Of a stretch of DNA of 64,000 nt, positions 1 through 9,599 are shown piece by piece. Source of the stretch: Xenophilus arseniciresistens (GTDB lineage: Bacteria > Pseudomonadota > Gammaproteobacteria > Burkholderiales > Burkholderiaceae_C); contig NZ_JAQIPB010000003.1 of assembly GCF_028023875.1 (NCBI RefSeq), positions 124,001-188,000 of the forward strand. Direction: 5' to 3'. Both the position numbers and the translations under genes were made by a program. Each line of letters starts with the position of its first letter. Positions within the stretch are counted from its first letter, which is position 1. Below the pieces are notes generated by a model. It saw nothing but the letters and a program-made list of their open reading frames with translations, was not told the DNA's origin and searched no databases.

Positions 1-968
1 AGCGCCAGCGGCTGGCCCGTGGCCGGATGCGTCAAGCGCAGGCGCCAGGCATGCAGGAACATGCGCCTGACGCCCAGTTGCGTCAGCGCGCGGCGGCGCT
101 CGAAGTCGCCGTATTTGTCATCGCCCACGATGGGGTGGCCGGCCGAAGACAGGTGCACGCGGATCTGGTGCGTGCGCCCGGTCTTGATGGTGACGGCCAG
201 CAGGCTCATGGGCTGATCATCGCCGGCCAGCGTGACACGCGCGAGCACGCGCACCAAAGTCAGCGCGCGCAGGGCGTCGGGGTGGTCCTTGTCCACGACC
301 TTGACGCGGCGCTCGCCCTCGGCCTGCCCGGGCTGGGGCGGCAGCAGGTAGCGCGCCAGCGGCGCGTCCAGCACCTTCAGGCGCGCGGGCCAGTCGCCCT
401 CCACCAGCGCCAGGTAGGTCTTGCCGGTCTCGCGCGTGCGGAACTGGGCCTGCAGCGCCGTGAGCGCGCTGCGTTTCTTGGCCACCAGCAGCACGCCCGA
501 GGTCTCGCGGTCCAGCCGGTGCACCAGTTCGAGGAAGCGGGCCGTGGGCCGCGCGGCGCGCAGCTGCTCGATCACGCCGAAGCTCAGGCCGCTGCCGCCA
601 TGCACCGCCACGCCGGCCGGCTTGTTGATGGCCAGCAGCGCTTCGTCTTCGTGCAGCAGATCGAAGCCGCGCGGCGGCGCCGCCGGTGCCGGTGCGGCGG
701 CGCTCACGCGCACGGGCGGCAGGCGCAGCAGGTCGCCCGCGGCCACGCGCGTGTCGGCCTGCACGCGGCCCTTGTTCAGCCGCACCTCGCCCGAGCGGAT
801 GATCCGGTAGACATGGGTCTTGGGCACGCCCTTGAGCATGCGGAACAGGAAGTTGTCCAGTCGCTGACCGGCGGACTCCTCGTCCACGGTCAGGAATTGC
901 ACCTCACCGGACGAAGGTGTGCGACCTGCCGCCGATGCCTGCGGCTTCGCACCTATAATGTTTTTCAC
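1..968 (-). CDS. rluC: 23S rRNA pseudouridine synthase RluC (3' end cut by window edge)
   Basis: RluA-family enzyme that isomerises specific uridines (955/2504/2580 in E. coli numbering) of 23S rRNA. An N-terminal S4-like RNA-binding segment (RLDNFLFRMLKGVPKTHVYR) is followed by the catalytic motif HRLDRETSG, whose Asp is about residue 153, and by the downstream KTGRTHQIRVHL block. About 322 residues are visible, close to the usual full length, so only a few C-terminal codons should be missing. The start is uncertain. The longest frame opens with GTG at 968, while a second GTG at 902 lies immediately before the conserved domain. If 968 is right, the first codons overlap the rne promoter on the other strand. 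It is divergent from rne, a common arrangement in proteobacteria. Confidence 0.93.
   Translation of the reverse strand, partial: MKNIIGAKPQASAAGRTPSSGEVQFLTVDEESAGQRLDNFLFRMLKGVPKTHVYRIIRSGEVRLNKGRVQADTRVAAGDLLRLPPVRVSAAAPAPAAPPRGFDLLHEDEALLAINKPAGVAVHGGSGLSFGVIEQLRAARPTARFLELVHRLDRETSGVLLVAKKRSALTALQAQFRTRETGKTYLALVEGDWPARLKVLDAPLARYLLPPQPGQAEGERRVKVVDKDHPDALRALTLVRVLARVTLAGDDQPMSLLAVTIKTGRTHQIRVHLSSAGHPIVGDDKYGDFERRRALTQLGVRRMFLHAWRLRLTHPATGQPLA
954..959 (+). promoter_or_regulatory. -10 element of the probable rne promoter
   Basis: A perfect TATAAT hexamer lies in the rluC-rne divergent region and faces rne. There is no good -35 hexamer at 17 bp and no TG extension, so the assignment rests on the -10 match and the location. 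Transcription from here would give a leader of roughly 565-570 nt. The site overlaps the beginning of rluC if that gene starts at 968. Confidence 0.5.
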
Positions 969-1533
969 CAGCGCGCCTGTGTAAGTGCTTGATTTGAACG
1001 AGAAGTTTAGAGCACCCAACTAAGCCCTGGCAGGTCGATGCCGCCCCGGCAGTGCCACCCCAAGCCCCGCGCATCCGCGCCCGGCACCGGAAAGCACCCA
1101 AGGGTCTGGCCGACACAGACGAAACCCCGACACGGAATACCCCAAGCCGACCGGCGCCCCAATCGGTGCGCTGATCGGTGGATACAAGCGAGTGCCCCTG
1201 CTGTGCTGATGTGGCTGATTCAAATGTGCCTGCGCTGGCTGATGCCCGCGCCGCAGGGCATTGAAGCCACGACCGCCAGCGTCAAGACCGACCGCCCCGC
1301 CCCACGAGGGCCGGCCGCTTGGCCTCGACGCGGCATCGGCCTCGCCCCCATCCTCGCGCCACCCACCCCCTGGCCAGCGGGCTGAGCCCGACCGCAGGTG
1401 GGGCGGCTGACTGCCCCTCCTACGAACGCCTTGCGGAGTGCCACGGCCATTCCCCCGTCGTTTCGCTGCGTCGTCCGCGCATCGTGGGCCCCCATCGGGC
1501 CAGTACGAGACAACCAAAAGGACACGCACTCCC
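969..1533 (+). promoter_or_regulatory. Long 5' leader of rne (no gene seen)
   Basis: This 565-nt stretch is the only gap over 300 bases in the window. Reading frames inside it look like GC-driven noise and none has a convincing ribosome-binding site. The first 60 nt are relatively A/T-rich and the rest is GC-rich with many short self-complementary runs. It is known that E. coli RNase E controls its own mRNA through a structured leader of 361 nt. I infer a similar regulatory leader here, but I could not match a specific RNA family. Confidence 0.5.
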
Positions 1534-4500
1534 ATGAAGCGGATGCTGATCAACGCCACGCAGGCCGAAGAACGCCGCCTGGCCATCGTCGACGGGCAAA
1601 AGCTCCTCGACTATGAAATCGAGATCGAAGGGCGCGAACAGCGCAAGGGCAACATCTACAAGGCCGTCGTCACGCGCGTCGAGCCTTCGCTGGAAGCCTG
1701 CTTCGTCAACTATGGCGAAGAACGCCACGGCTTCCTGCCGTTCAAGGAAATCTCCAAGCAGTACTTCGCCGAAGGCGTTTCCGCCAGCTCGGCCCGCATC
1801 CAGGATGCGATCAAGGAAGGCCAGGAAATCCTGGTGCAGGTGGAGAAGGAAGAACGTGGCAACAAGGGCGCAGCCCTGACCACCTTCATCAGCCTGGCCG
1901 GCCGCTATGTGGTGCTGATGCCCAACAACCCGCGCGGCGGCGGTGTGAGCCGGCGCATCGAGGGCGAGAAGCGCGCCGAGCTCAAGGAAGCGCTGGACCA
2001 GCTCGACTACCCCAAGGGCATGAGCATCATCGTGCGCACGGCAGGCATCGAGCGCTCGGCCAAGGAACTGCAGTGGGACCTGAGCTACCTGCTCAAGCTC
2101 TGGACCGCCATCGAAAGCGCCAGCAGCGGCAAGGGCGCCTTCCTGATCTACCAGGAATCCTCGCTCGTCATCCGCGCGATCCGCGACTACTTCGACGAGA
2201 AGATGGGTGATGTCCTGATCGACGAGGACAACATCTACGAGCAGGCCAAGCAGTTCATGCAGTACGTGATGCCTGAGCATGCAGCCAAGATCAAGCGCTA
2301 CCGCGACGACGCGGCGCTGTTCAGCCGCTTCCAGATCGAGCATCAGATCGAATCGGCCTACGCCCGCACGGTGCAGCTGCCCAGCGGCGGCGCCATCGTG
2401 ATCGACCACACCGAAGCGCTGGTGTCCATCGACGTCAACTCGGCGCGCGCCATCAAGGGCAGCGACATCGAGGAAACCGCCACCCGCACCAACCTGGAAG
2501 CCGCCGACGAAGTGGCGCGCCAGCTGCGCCTGCGCGACATCGGCGGCCTGGTGGTAATCGACTTCATCGACATGGATGAGTCGAAGAACCGCCGCGAGGT
2601 CGAAGAGCGCCTGAAGAACGCCCTCAAGCAGGACCGTGCGCGCCTGCAGTTCGGCTCCATCAGCAAGTTCGGCCTGCTCGAGATGAGCCGCCAGCGCCTC
2701 AAGCCCGCGCTCAGCGAAGGCGCGTCCATCCCCTGCCCGCGCTGCGGCGGCTCGGGCCACATCCGCGACACCGAATCGAGCGCGCTGCAGATCCTGCGCA
2801 TCATTCAGGAAGAGTCCATGAAGGACAACACGGCCGCCGTGCACACGCAGGTGCCGGTGGAAGTGGCCTCCTTCCTGCTCAACGAGAAGCGCACCGAGAT
2901 CGCCAAGATCGAGATCAAGCAGCGCGTGAGCGTGCTGATGGTGCCCAACAAGACGCTGGAGACGCCCAACTACCGCCTGGAGCGCCTCAAGCACGACGAC
3001 CCGCGCCTGGACCAGCTGCGCGCCAGCTACACCATGGCCGAGGACTTCGACGAGCAGGAAGGCATCACGCGCCGCTCGCAGGAGCCCACCAACCGCCAGA
3101 CGCCCGTGATCAAGGGCCTGGTGGTGCCCGATTCGCCGCCGCCGCAGCCCGAGCCTCGCGCCCCCAGGGCCGAAGCCGCGCCGGCCCCGGCCGTCGCCCC
3201 CGCGCCCGTGGCGGCGCCCGCACCCGCGCCCGCGCAGGGCGGCATCCTGGGCTGGATCAAGAGCCTGTTCGGCGGCAGCAGCAGCAACGCGCCGGCGCCC
3301 GTGGCTGCGCCCGCCCCTGCGGCAGCACCGGCGGCCGACGAAGCCCGCGCACCGCGCCGTGAAGGACGTGGTGGTCGTGGCCGTGGCGGTGAACGCCGTG
3401 ATGGCGAGCGCGGTGAACGCGGCGAGCGTCGTGATGGTGAACGCGCTGAGCGTGGCGGTGAACGCCGTGATGAGCGTCGTGTCGAAGGCAGCGAACGCGG
3501 TGAACGTGGCGAGCGCCGTGACGGCGAACGCGGTGAGCGCCGCGGCCGTGGCAATGGCGAAGGCCGCCGCGAAGGTGGACGTGGTGAAGGTGATCGCGAC
3601 CCGAATCGCGCACCACGCGAAGCGGGCGAACGCCGCCCGCGTGGCGAACGCCGTGAAAACCTTGAAGCCCTGCCGGCCGGCGAAGCACTGCAGGACGACA
3701 ACAACAGCAGCAGCAGCAACGGCTTCAACGCCGAAGCGCGCGAGGGCCATGGCGAAGCTCGTGAGGGCCGTGAAGGTTCACGCTCGCGCCGTGGTTCGGG
3801 CGAACGTCGCCAGGACGACGAAGGCCGTGCGCCGCGTGAAGAACGTGGTGAGCGCGGCGAACGCGGTGAAGGCCGCGCCCGCCCCCTGGCCGCCGATGCC
3901 GAAGGCAACCTGAACGACGGTGCGGCTGAACCTCAGGAGTTCAATGGCGCCGAAGCAGCCGGCACCCGTGGCGACGAAGAGCCGCGCCGCGGCCGTTCGC
4001 GTGACCGCTATGGCCGTGACCGGCGCGAGCGCGGTGAGCGCGGCCCGCGTGAAGGTCGCGAAGGCCGTGAAGACCGCGATGCGCGCGGCGATGAGCAGGA
4101 AGGCGCTGCTGCCGCACTGGCGGTGGCCGACTCCATGGCGGCCCAGCCGCCGGTGAGCGTGCAGGCCGCCGCCGCCCAGGTTGCCGAGCCGCAGGACAGC
4201 CCGAGCGCCGTGGCCAGCGAGGCCCCGGCCCGTGTGGAGCCGGCACCGGTGGCGCCCGTGGGTGCGGCCGAGCCGGTGGTGACGCAGGCAACTGCAGCCC
4301 CGGTGGCTGCATCGGCGCCCGCCGCCACGCGCAGCGGACTGCCCCGCGTGCAGGCCTTCGAACTGCCCGTGCAGGACCTCAATGCCATCGCCGAAAGCGC
4401 GCAGCTGGAATGGGTGAACTCGAACGCCGAGCGCGTGGCGCAGGTGCGCGCCGCCATCGCGGCCGAGCCCGCACCGGTGCATGTGCCGCGCCAGCGCCCG

Positions 4501-4614
4501 CCGCTGATCGTGATCGACGAAGGCGCGCTCGAACTGGTGGAAACGCGCCAGGACCTGGGCCGCATGGAGCTGCCCAACGTGCGCAGCGACGAGGCTCCCG
4601 CCGCGCGGGTCTGA
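1534..4614 (+). CDS. rne: Ribonuclease E
   Basis: Endoribonuclease of 1026 residues that initiates mRNA decay and matures rRNA and tRNA; in other bacteria it is the scaffold of the degradosome at the inner membrane. The N-terminal half has the S1 RNA-binding domain (about residues 35-125) and the metal-binding catalytic Asp300 (SIDVNS) and Asp343 (VIDFID), 43 residues apart as in E. coli. The Zn-link CPRCGG has its cysteines at 401 and 404. The C-terminal half is low-complexity: a Pro/Ala linker, a short amphipathic segment near residues 569-582 ([13 protein letters not shown]) that could touch membrane, then long RG/ER/GE repeats and a conserved-looking tail. The start at 1534 is preceded by AAAAGGA and opens with the typical [10 protein letters not shown]. 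An earlier in-frame ATG at 1438 lacks these features. Confidence 0.97.
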   Translation: MKRMLINATQAEERRLAIVDGQKLLDYEIEIEGREQRKGNIYKAVVTRVEPSLEACFVNYGEERHGFLPFKEISKQYFAEGVSASSARIQDAIKEGQEILVQVEKEERGNKGAALTTFISLAGRYVVLMPNNPRGGGVSRRIEGEKRAELKEALDQLDYPKGMSIIVRTAGIERSAKELQWDLSYLLKLWTAIESASSGKGAFLIYQESSLVIRAIRDYFDEKMGDVLIDEDNIYEQAKQFMQYVMPEHAAKIKRYRDDAALFSRFQIEHQIESAYARTVQLPSGGAIVIDHTEALVSIDVNSARAIKGSDIEETATRTNLEAADEVARQLRLRDIGGLVVIDFIDMDESKNRREVEERLKNALKQDRARLQFGSISKFGLLEMSRQRLKPALSEGASIPCPRCGGSGHIRDTESSALQILRIIQEESMKDNTAAVHTQVPVEVASFLLNEKRTEIAKIEIKQRVSVLMVPNKTLETPNYRLERLKHDDPRLDQLRASYTMAEDFDEQEGITRRSQEPTNRQTPVIKGLVVPDSPPPQPEPRAPRAEAAPAPAVAPAPVAAPAPAPAQGGILGWIKSLFGGSSSNAPAPVAAPAPAAAPAADEARAPRREGRGGRGRGGERRDGERGERGERRDGERAERGGERRDERRVEGSERGERGERRDGERGERRGRGNGEGRREGGRGEGDRDPNRAPREAGERRPRGERRENLEALPAGEALQDDNNSSSSNGFNAEAREGHGEAREGREGSRSRRGSGERRQDDEGRAPREERGERGERGEGRARPLAADAEGNLNDGAAEPQEFNGAEAAGTRGDEEPRRGRSRDRYGRDRRERGERGPREGREGREDRDARGDEQEGAAAALAVADSMAAQPPVSVQAAAAQVAEPQDSPSAVASEAPARVEPAPVAPVGAAEPVVTQATAAPVAASAPAATRSGLPRVQAFELPVQDLNAIAESAQLEWVNSNAERVAQVRAAIAAEPAPVHVPRQRPPLIVIDEGALELVETRQDLGRMELPNVRSDEAPAARV
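3355..3660 (+). repeat. Arg/Gly/Glu-coding imperfect repeats inside rne
   Basis: Many imperfect copies of units such as GGTGAACGCCGTGATGGC encode runs of [13 protein letters not shown] and similar (residues about 608-710). A second, shorter block is near 3780-4090. Such arginine-rich stretches in RNase E homologues bind RNA. The repeats may slip and vary in length between strains. Confidence 0.75.
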
Positions 4615-4656
4615 GCACCGCCGCGCCGCCATCTGGCGGCGCCGGCCGGATGGCAC

Positions 4657-4697
4657 AACGCCCCGATGCCAGGACCGGCATCGGGGCGTTGTTCTTT
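4657..4697 (+). terminator. Rho-independent terminator after rne
   Basis: A perfect 14-bp stem (4657-4670 with 4677-4690) has a 6-nt loop and is followed by GTTCTTT. It lies 43 nt past the rne stop. The opposite strand is only weakly U-rich, so it may also help end the minus-strand operon that stops at 4719. Confidence 0.88.
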
Positions 4698-4718
4698 GCG
4701 CGCTCCACGGATCGGGGC

Positions 4719-4946
4719 TCAGCCCCGTCGCAGCCACCCCCACCACACGCAGCCCAGCGCGGGAACGCCCAGGCACACCCAGGCCAGCCAGTCACCCACG
4801 CCTGCATCGCTGAACAGGGCCGTGCTCAGGCCCACCAGCGTCAGCAGGCCCAGCAGCAGCGGCCAGCCCCACAGGCGCCAGAAGGCGCTGCGCGCGGCTT
4901 GATGCGGGCGCGCGGCCTCCCGCTTGCGGATTTCAACGCCGCTCAT
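4719..4946 (-). CDS. Small two-helix membrane protein of the iron operon
   Basis: A 75-residue protein with a basic, charged N-terminus (IRKREAARPHQAAR) and two hydrophobic segments at about residues 24-45 and 52-72, ending in WLRRG. It overlaps the end of the PepSY gene by 4 nt (ATGA), so it is translated together with it. Small membrane proteins often follow PepSY-type membrane proteins in iron-regulated operons. No function is recognised. Confidence 0.75.
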   Translation of the reverse strand: MSGVEIRKREAARPHQAARSAFWRLWGWPLLLGLLTLVGLSTALFSDAGVGDWLAWVCLGVPALGCVWWGWLRRG

Positions 4947-6172
4947 GCACTGCGGCCCTCAAGGGCATCACCCTCACGCATCTGGGCTTCGCGGCGTGCG
5001 GCCAATGGTGGCGACAGCCCCACGCCAGGCACCGGCGCGGCAGGGGCAGGCGGGCGCCGGTGCTCATTCACCGGATTGCCCTTCTTGAGCCACAGATAAA
5101 GCCCACTGCCCAGCACCACGATGGTGGCGATGTCCAGCACCGCCCAGAGGATCTGCATGGGCATGCCGCCGTAGTCGCCGAAGTGCAGCGGCTGCGACAC
5201 CAGCAGCGCCGTCAGGTACCAGGGCAGCTTGGGCGCGGCCGTCACCTCGGCCGTCCGGGCATCCACCAGCACGGGCTGCAGCAGGCGCGAGGTCAGTGGC
5301 GTGTTGCCCTTGAGGAAGAAGGTGTGGTGGTGCGGGCTGGAAAAGGCCGTGCCCGGAAAGGCGATGAACGAAAGCCGGTTGCCGGGCGCCTGCTGGTGCG
5401 CGACCTGCAGCGACTGCTGCAGCGATGCGCGCTCGGCCACGGGCACCGTGGGCTGGTCCTTGTAGGGCGCCAGCAGGGTGCTGAGCTGGTCGTACTGCCA
5501 GTACTTGATGAGCAGGTCGGCCCAGGTGTTGATCATGCCGGTGGCGCCGACCACGAAAAACCACACCAGGGTGACGATGCCCAGCAGGTTGTGCAGGTCC
5601 AGCCACTTCAGGCGCGGGCGTCGGTCGCGCCGCACGGTGGCGAAGTCGAGCTTGCGCATGAAGGGGCTGTAGAGCACCACGCCGCTGACGATGGCCACCA
5701 GCAGCAGCAGGCCCATCAGCCCCAGGAAGAGCTTGCCCGGCAGGCCTGCGAACAGGTCCACATGCAGCTTGAACATCACCCACATGAAGCCCTCGTCGAA
5801 GCGCGGCGTGGGCAGCGCCTGGGCGGTGCGCGCGTCCACCGCCACCGAGCGGAAGTCGTCGGTGGGCGCGGGTGTGGGCGTGAGCGTCACGAACCAGAGG
5901 TTCTCGTCGTCCTCGCTCAGCGATGCGAACTGCACCACGCGCTCGGGGTGCTTCGCCCGCGCCACGTCGAGGATGCGGTCCAGGCTCTGGTGCGGGATGC
6001 CGGGCGCCATCTTCGGCGCTTCCACTTCGGTGCCCAGCAGGTGCCCGATCTCGTGGTGGAAGATCAGCGGCAGGCCCGTCAGGCACAGCAGCAGCATGAA
6101 GACGGTGCAGACCAGGCTGCTCCATTTGTGGACCCAGGTCCAGGTCTTGATGGCGTGGGTGGTCAGGGCCAT
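4943..6172 (-). CDS. PepSY-associated membrane protein (PiuB-like, iron-regulated)
   Basis: A 409-residue inner-membrane protein of the PepSY_TM family. The first helix follows WTWVHKWSSLVC (residues about 10-38), a periplasmic PepSY-like segment follows, and further helices lie near 145-168, 190-215 and 340-365. Members sit beside TonB-dependent siderophore receptors and are thought to help with siderophore reduction or iron release at the inner membrane, but the biochemistry is unsettled. The gene begins 27 nt after the receptor gene ends and should be in the same transcript, under the Fur-type control seen upstream. The C-terminal tail is Pro/Ala-rich and cytoplasmic. Confidence 0.9.
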   Translation of the reverse strand: MALTTHAIKTWTWVHKWSSLVCTVFMLLLCLTGLPLIFHHEIGHLLGTEVEAPKMAPGIPHQSLDRILDVARAKHPERVVQFASLSEDDENLWFVTLTPTPAPTDDFRSVAVDARTAQALPTPRFDEGFMWVMFKLHVDLFAGLPGKLFLGLMGLLLLVAIVSGVVLYSPFMRKLDFATVRRDRRPRLKWLDLHNLLGIVTLVWFFVVGATGMINTWADLLIKYWQYDQLSTLLAPYKDQPTVPVAERASLQQSLQVAHQQAPGNRLSFIAFPGTAFSSPHHHTFFLKGNTPLTSRLLQPVLVDARTAEVTAAPKLPWYLTALLVSQPLHFGDYGGMPMQILWAVLDIATIVVLGSGLYLWLKKGNPVNEHRRPPAPAAPVPGVGLSPPLAARREAQMREGDALEGRSA

Positions 6173-6199
6173 GGCCGGAATCTCACGAAAGGGTGTCGC

Positions 6200-8338
6200 T
6201 CAGAATTTGTAGGTTGCACTGGCCACCACGTTGCGGCGGGCGCCCCACCAGCAGTCGCCACGGGCCAGGCAGGTGCTGAAGTACACCTTGTCGGTGGCGT
6301 TGTTGACGTTCAGGGCCAGGCGCCACTGGTCGGACTCGTAGGCCAGCATCAGGTCGAGCAGGGCCACCGAGGGTACACGCGGGCCCGCCGCGGCGCCGAT
6401 GCCGTCGCGGAATGCGCTCATGTAGCGCACCCCGGCGCCGGCCGAGAAGCCCGGCATGCCCGCGACGGCGAAGCGGTACTTGCCCCACACCGCAGCCTGA
6501 CTGCCGGGCATGCCGCCGAGCTTGGCGTCGGCATCGATGTAGTTGTAGTGGGCGATCAGGTCGAAGTCGCGCGCCAGCGTGGTCTTGAGCTCGAGTTCCA
6601 GGCCCTTGTTCTTGGTCATGTCGAGCTGGCGGCCGTAGTTCGGATTGGTGCTGTCCGAGACCACGCGGTTCTTTTCTTCGAGCGAGTACACCGAGGCGGT
6701 GAAGCTGGTGGCCGAGCCGGCCGGCTGGTACTTCACGCCCGCTTCCCACTGCTCGCCGCGCAGCGGCTTGAACAGGCGGCCGCCGGCATCGGTGCCGGCC
6801 AGCGGCGTGAAGGATTCGGTGTAGCTCAGGTACGGCGACCAGCCCGAAGGCAGCATGTACATCGCGCCCAGGCGCCGCGTCGTGGCCGTGGTCGTCTCGG
6901 AGGCGCCGCCCGCCGTGCCGGCCGTGCTGCGGTCATGGCGCAGGCCGGCCACAAAGGCCCAGTTGCCCCACTTCATCTGGTCCTGCACGTAGACGCCGGC
7001 GTTGCGCTGCGTGGTGCGGGGCTGGTCGCTCAGCTCGAGCACCGGCACATGGCCGAAGCCATAAAGCGGCGCATAGGCGTCGATGACGCTGGCCACCGAG
7101 CCCTGGCGCTTGTCCTGGCGCTGGCGCGAGTATTCCGCGCCCAGCAGCAGCGTGTGGCGCACGGGGCCGGTGTCCAGGGTGCCCTGCACGTGGTTGTCGA
7201 TGCTGCCGATGCGCGTCCAGGTCAGGGCCTTGTCGTTGTAGCGGCCGAGCAGGCGCTGGCCCGCGGGGTCTGCGCCCCAGCCGCCCGTGATGGAGAAGAA
7301 ATCGCCCCAGTGGTAGTGCGAGTCGTTGAACGTGTGCGCCATGCGCGCGTTCTGGCGGAAGGTCCACCGGTCGTTGAAGCGGTGCTCGAAGAGCCAGCCG
7401 AAGGTCTTGCGGTCAGTGTCGTAGCCGTCGCCGGGCTCGCCGATGAAGCGGCTGCTGGGCAGCGGGCCATTGACGTTCGGCAGGATCGTGCCCTGCCAGG
7501 GGAAGAACTGCGCGGTGCTGCCGGTGCGGTCCTCCTGCCACAGCCCCTGCAGCGTCAGCGAGGTGGCCGCGCTGGGCTGCCACGTGAGCGAGGGCATGAT
7601 CAGCGAGCGATCGTCCGGCACATGGTCCACCTGCGTGTCGGCCTTGCGGTGCAGTGCCACCAGGCGGTACGACCAGGTGCCGTCGGCCGTCAGCGGGCCG
7701 GTCAGGTCGGCCTGGATCTGCTTGCGCCCCCAGGAGCCGAACTGCACGCCCACCTCGCGCGCGGCCACCGGCTGCGGACGCTTGCTGACCATGTTGAGCA
7801 CACCGGCGGCGGTGCCGGCGCCGAACAGCATGCCGGCCGGGCCGCGCAGCACTTCGAGCCGCTCCAGCGTGTACGGGTCGGGACGCGCGGTCGCGGTGTA
7901 CCAGCCGGAGGAATACATCTGCAGCCCGTCGAGGTACATCGAGGGTTCGCTGCCGCGCACCATGAAGCTGTCGGCACGCGAATCCAGGCCGTAGCCATCG
8001 GAGCGCACGCCGGCCGCATAGGTCAACGCATCCTGCAGGGTGGTTGCGCCCTGGTCCGTGATCTGGTCGCGCGTGACCACCGTCACCGACTGCGGCGTCT
8101 CGGCCAGCGGCGTGTCGGTCTTGGTGGCGGTCGCGGCGTTGCGCGCGCGGTAGCCGATCACGGGCGAGGTGGCGGTTTCGCGCTCGGCCTCGGCGCCCAC
8201 GCGGATCACCGGAAGGGTGTTCTCCGGCGGCACGGCAGGCTCGGCGGTCTGCGCGGCGACGGGTGTTGCGGCAGCGCTCAACGCGGCGGCCATGGCAAGG
8301 CAGCGGTATCGCAAAGGCATCGGGTGCGTGACAGGCAT
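6200..8338 (-). CDS. TonB-dependent siderophore receptor
   Basis: Outer-membrane gated channel of about 712 residues that imports a ferric siderophore using TonB energy. A signal peptide (MPLRYRCLAMAAALSAAATP, cut after VAAQ) is followed by a plug domain (ETPQSVTVVTRDQITDQGA to LEVLRGPAGMLFGAG) and a 22-strand-type barrel ending in the aromatic C-terminal ATYKF that outer-membrane insertion needs. The motif set (TPQSVTV, RGPAG) is that of the TIGR01783 siderophore class. I chose ATG 8338 because the frame upstream would run through the promoter and Fur site; ATG 8320 is an alternative. It is the first gene of receptor-PepSY-small membrane protein. The actual ligand cannot be read from sequence. 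Confidence 0.95.
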   Translation of the reverse strand: MPVTHPMPLRYRCLAMAAALSAAATPVAAQTAEPAVPPENTLPVIRVGAEAERETATSPVIGYRARNAATATKTDTPLAETPQSVTVVTRDQITDQGATTLQDALTYAAGVRSDGYGLDSRADSFMVRGSEPSMYLDGLQMYSSGWYTATARPDPYTLERLEVLRGPAGMLFGAGTAAGVLNMVSKRPQPVAAREVGVQFGSWGRKQIQADLTGPLTADGTWSYRLVALHRKADTQVDHVPDDRSLIMPSLTWQPSAATSLTLQGLWQEDRTGSTAQFFPWQGTILPNVNGPLPSSRFIGEPGDGYDTDRKTFGWLFEHRFNDRWTFRQNARMAHTFNDSHYHWGDFFSITGGWGADPAGQRLLGRYNDKALTWTRIGSIDNHVQGTLDTGPVRHTLLLGAEYSRQRQDKRQGSVASVIDAYAPLYGFGHVPVLELSDQPRTTQRNAGVYVQDQMKWGNWAFVAGLRHDRSTAGTAGGASETTTATTRRLGAMYMLPSGWSPYLSYTESFTPLAGTDAGGRLFKPLRGEQWEAGVKYQPAGSATSFTASVYSLEEKNRVVSDSTNPNYGRQLDMTKNKGLELELKTTLARDFDLIAHYNYIDADAKLGGMPGSQAAVWGKYRFAVAGMPGFSAGAGVRYMSAFRDGIGAAAGPRVPSVALLDLMLAYESDQWRLALNVNNATDKVYFSTCLARGDCWWGARRNVVASATYKF

Positions 8339-8358
8339 GGATGGGCGAGCTTTGATTG

Positions 8359-8388
8359 AATATGAACGAAAACCGTTCTCATTATCAA
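8359..8388 (-). promoter_or_regulatory. Promoter with overlapping Fur box for the siderophore receptor
   Basis: On the minus strand TTGATA (8388-8383) and CATATT (8364-8359) are separated by 18 bp. GATAATGAGAACGGTTTTC at 8386-8368 matches the 19-bp Fur consensus in 14 positions and covers the -35 and spacer. This predicts repression by Fe(II)-Fur and induction when iron is short. The receptor start codon lies about 20 nt downstream. Confidence 0.82.
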
Positions 8389-8468
8389 ATATCTCGCCCG
8401 TGCCGGCGAGTGGCGCGTGGCCGGTTGTTGGCGCCACGCGCCAGGCGCGGCACCGCGCCGCGCCTGCC

Positions 8469-9599
8469 CTACCCCAGCATCAGCCAGTGGTTGTCCACCC
8501 GCAGTCCGCCGATGGCGGGATGGTCGCCCGGCAGGGGCAGCCGCGCCGCCGCATCGCGCCCGCCGGCCCACAGCAGGGCGCCCTTGCGGTCGGCGGCCAG
8601 GGGGCAGGCCTCGGCCAAGGGCGCGAATCCCTCCCATTGGCCATCGGCCCGCCACAGCGCCACGCCGTCGGCGCGCGGGCAACTGACGGCGAAGCGGCCG
8701 CCCGCGAAGGCGATGTCGCCGCCGTAGCCGTTCAGGGTGTGGGCAGCGCCGTGGGCCGTGAGCTGCCGGCCGTCGAAGCGGGCCAGCAGGGGTGCGGCGC
8801 GCCGGGCCGCCGCATCCTCGTGCTCGGCCTGCAGCGCGATGCCCAGCACGCGCGCGCCCTGCGCGTCGGCGCCCCAGGCGATGTGGCGCAGGCTCAGGCG
8901 CGAGTCGGCCAGCCGCCATTGGCCCAGCAGCTGGCCGCTTCGCGTGTCCAGCCGCACCAGCGACGCGTCCATGCGGTGCAGCTCGACCTTGAGCCGCCCG
9001 GTCTCGGGCAAGGTGGGGATGCCGCCGTTGGCCACCAACAGCGAGCCATCGGCATCGAGCAGCAGCTCGTGCGGGTCCGCGCCATGGGTGCGCCATTCGC
9101 CCACCTTTTCCAGGCTGGCCGCGTCGCGCACGCCGATCAGGCCTTCGGCCGTCTCCAGGTCGGTTTCGGTGGTGTAGAGCTGCTTGCCGTCGGCACTGGC
9201 GATCACATGGCCATTGAAGGCGCGGCCACCGTCCATCCAGCTCCAGGCCAGGGCCTTGCCGTCGCTCATGCGCAGGCGCAGCAGCCAGTCGCCGGGCCGG
9301 CGTGCAACGGCCAGCAGCGTGCCGCCGGGCTCGGCCCACACGCCATGGGCGCGCGTGGGCACGCTCAGCGCGCAGGCGCGCGCCAGCGGGCCCGCAGGTT
9401 TTTGCTGCTGCAGCACGCCGACCTGGTAACCCCCGGCTTCGGATTCCCAGGCCGCGGCAAAGCGCAGCGGCTCACTGCCATCGGCTTGCGCAAGCACCGG
9501 CCGCGCGGCCGCGGCCAGGCCCAGCGCCGCCACCTGCGCCAGCCAGCGACGGCGACTGCTGCTCGCCACCATGGCGCCGGGCTCAGTCACCATCGCCAT
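8469..9599 (-). CDS. DUF1513 protein, probably exported by Tat
   Basis: A 376-residue protein with a twin-arginine type leader (SSSRRRWLAQVAALGLAAAA) and a beta-propeller-like body with repeating blocks such as SADGKQLYTTE and LLDADGSLLVANGG. It resembles DUF1513 proteins, which accompany imelysin-family iron genes; the molecular function is unknown. The stop of the preceding imelysin gene lies inside its first codons (17-nt overlap), so translation is coupled. Starts at 9593 or 9572 are also possible and the last gives the most typical Tat leader length. It closes the first iron operon; a separate Fur-controlled promoter follows. Confidence 0.82.
   Translation of the reverse strand: MAMVTEPGAMVASSSRRRWLAQVAALGLAAAARPVLAQADGSEPLRFAAAWESEAGGYQVGVLQQQKPAGPLARACALSVPTRAHGVWAEPGGTLLAVARRPGDWLLRLRMSDGKALAWSWMDGGRAFNGHVIASADGKQLYTTETDLETAEGLIGVRDAASLEKVGEWRTHGADPHELLLDADGSLLVANGGIPTLPETGRLKVELHRMDASLVRLDTRSGQLLGQWRLADSRLSLRHIAWGADAQGARVLGIALQAEHEDAAARRAAPLLARFDGRQLTAHGAAHTLNGYGGDIAFAGGRFAVSCPRADGVALWRADGQWEGFAPLAEACPLAADRKGALLWAGGRDAAARLPLPGDHPAIGGLRVDNHWLMLG

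Noticed and set aside
3355-3660. Repeats in rne as a mobile or CRISPR-like element
   Set aside because: Repeats are in frame, imperfect and encode RG/ER units typical of the RNase E tail.
1420-3750. 776-codon open frame antisense to rne
   Set aside because: Driven by GC-rich repeats; the reading is alanine/histidine-rich nonsense and overlaps the whole of a well-supported rne.
5060-8359. 1099-codon plus-strand frame
   Set aside because: It runs opposite three good minus-strand iron genes and shows no domain; typical mirror of high-GC codon use.
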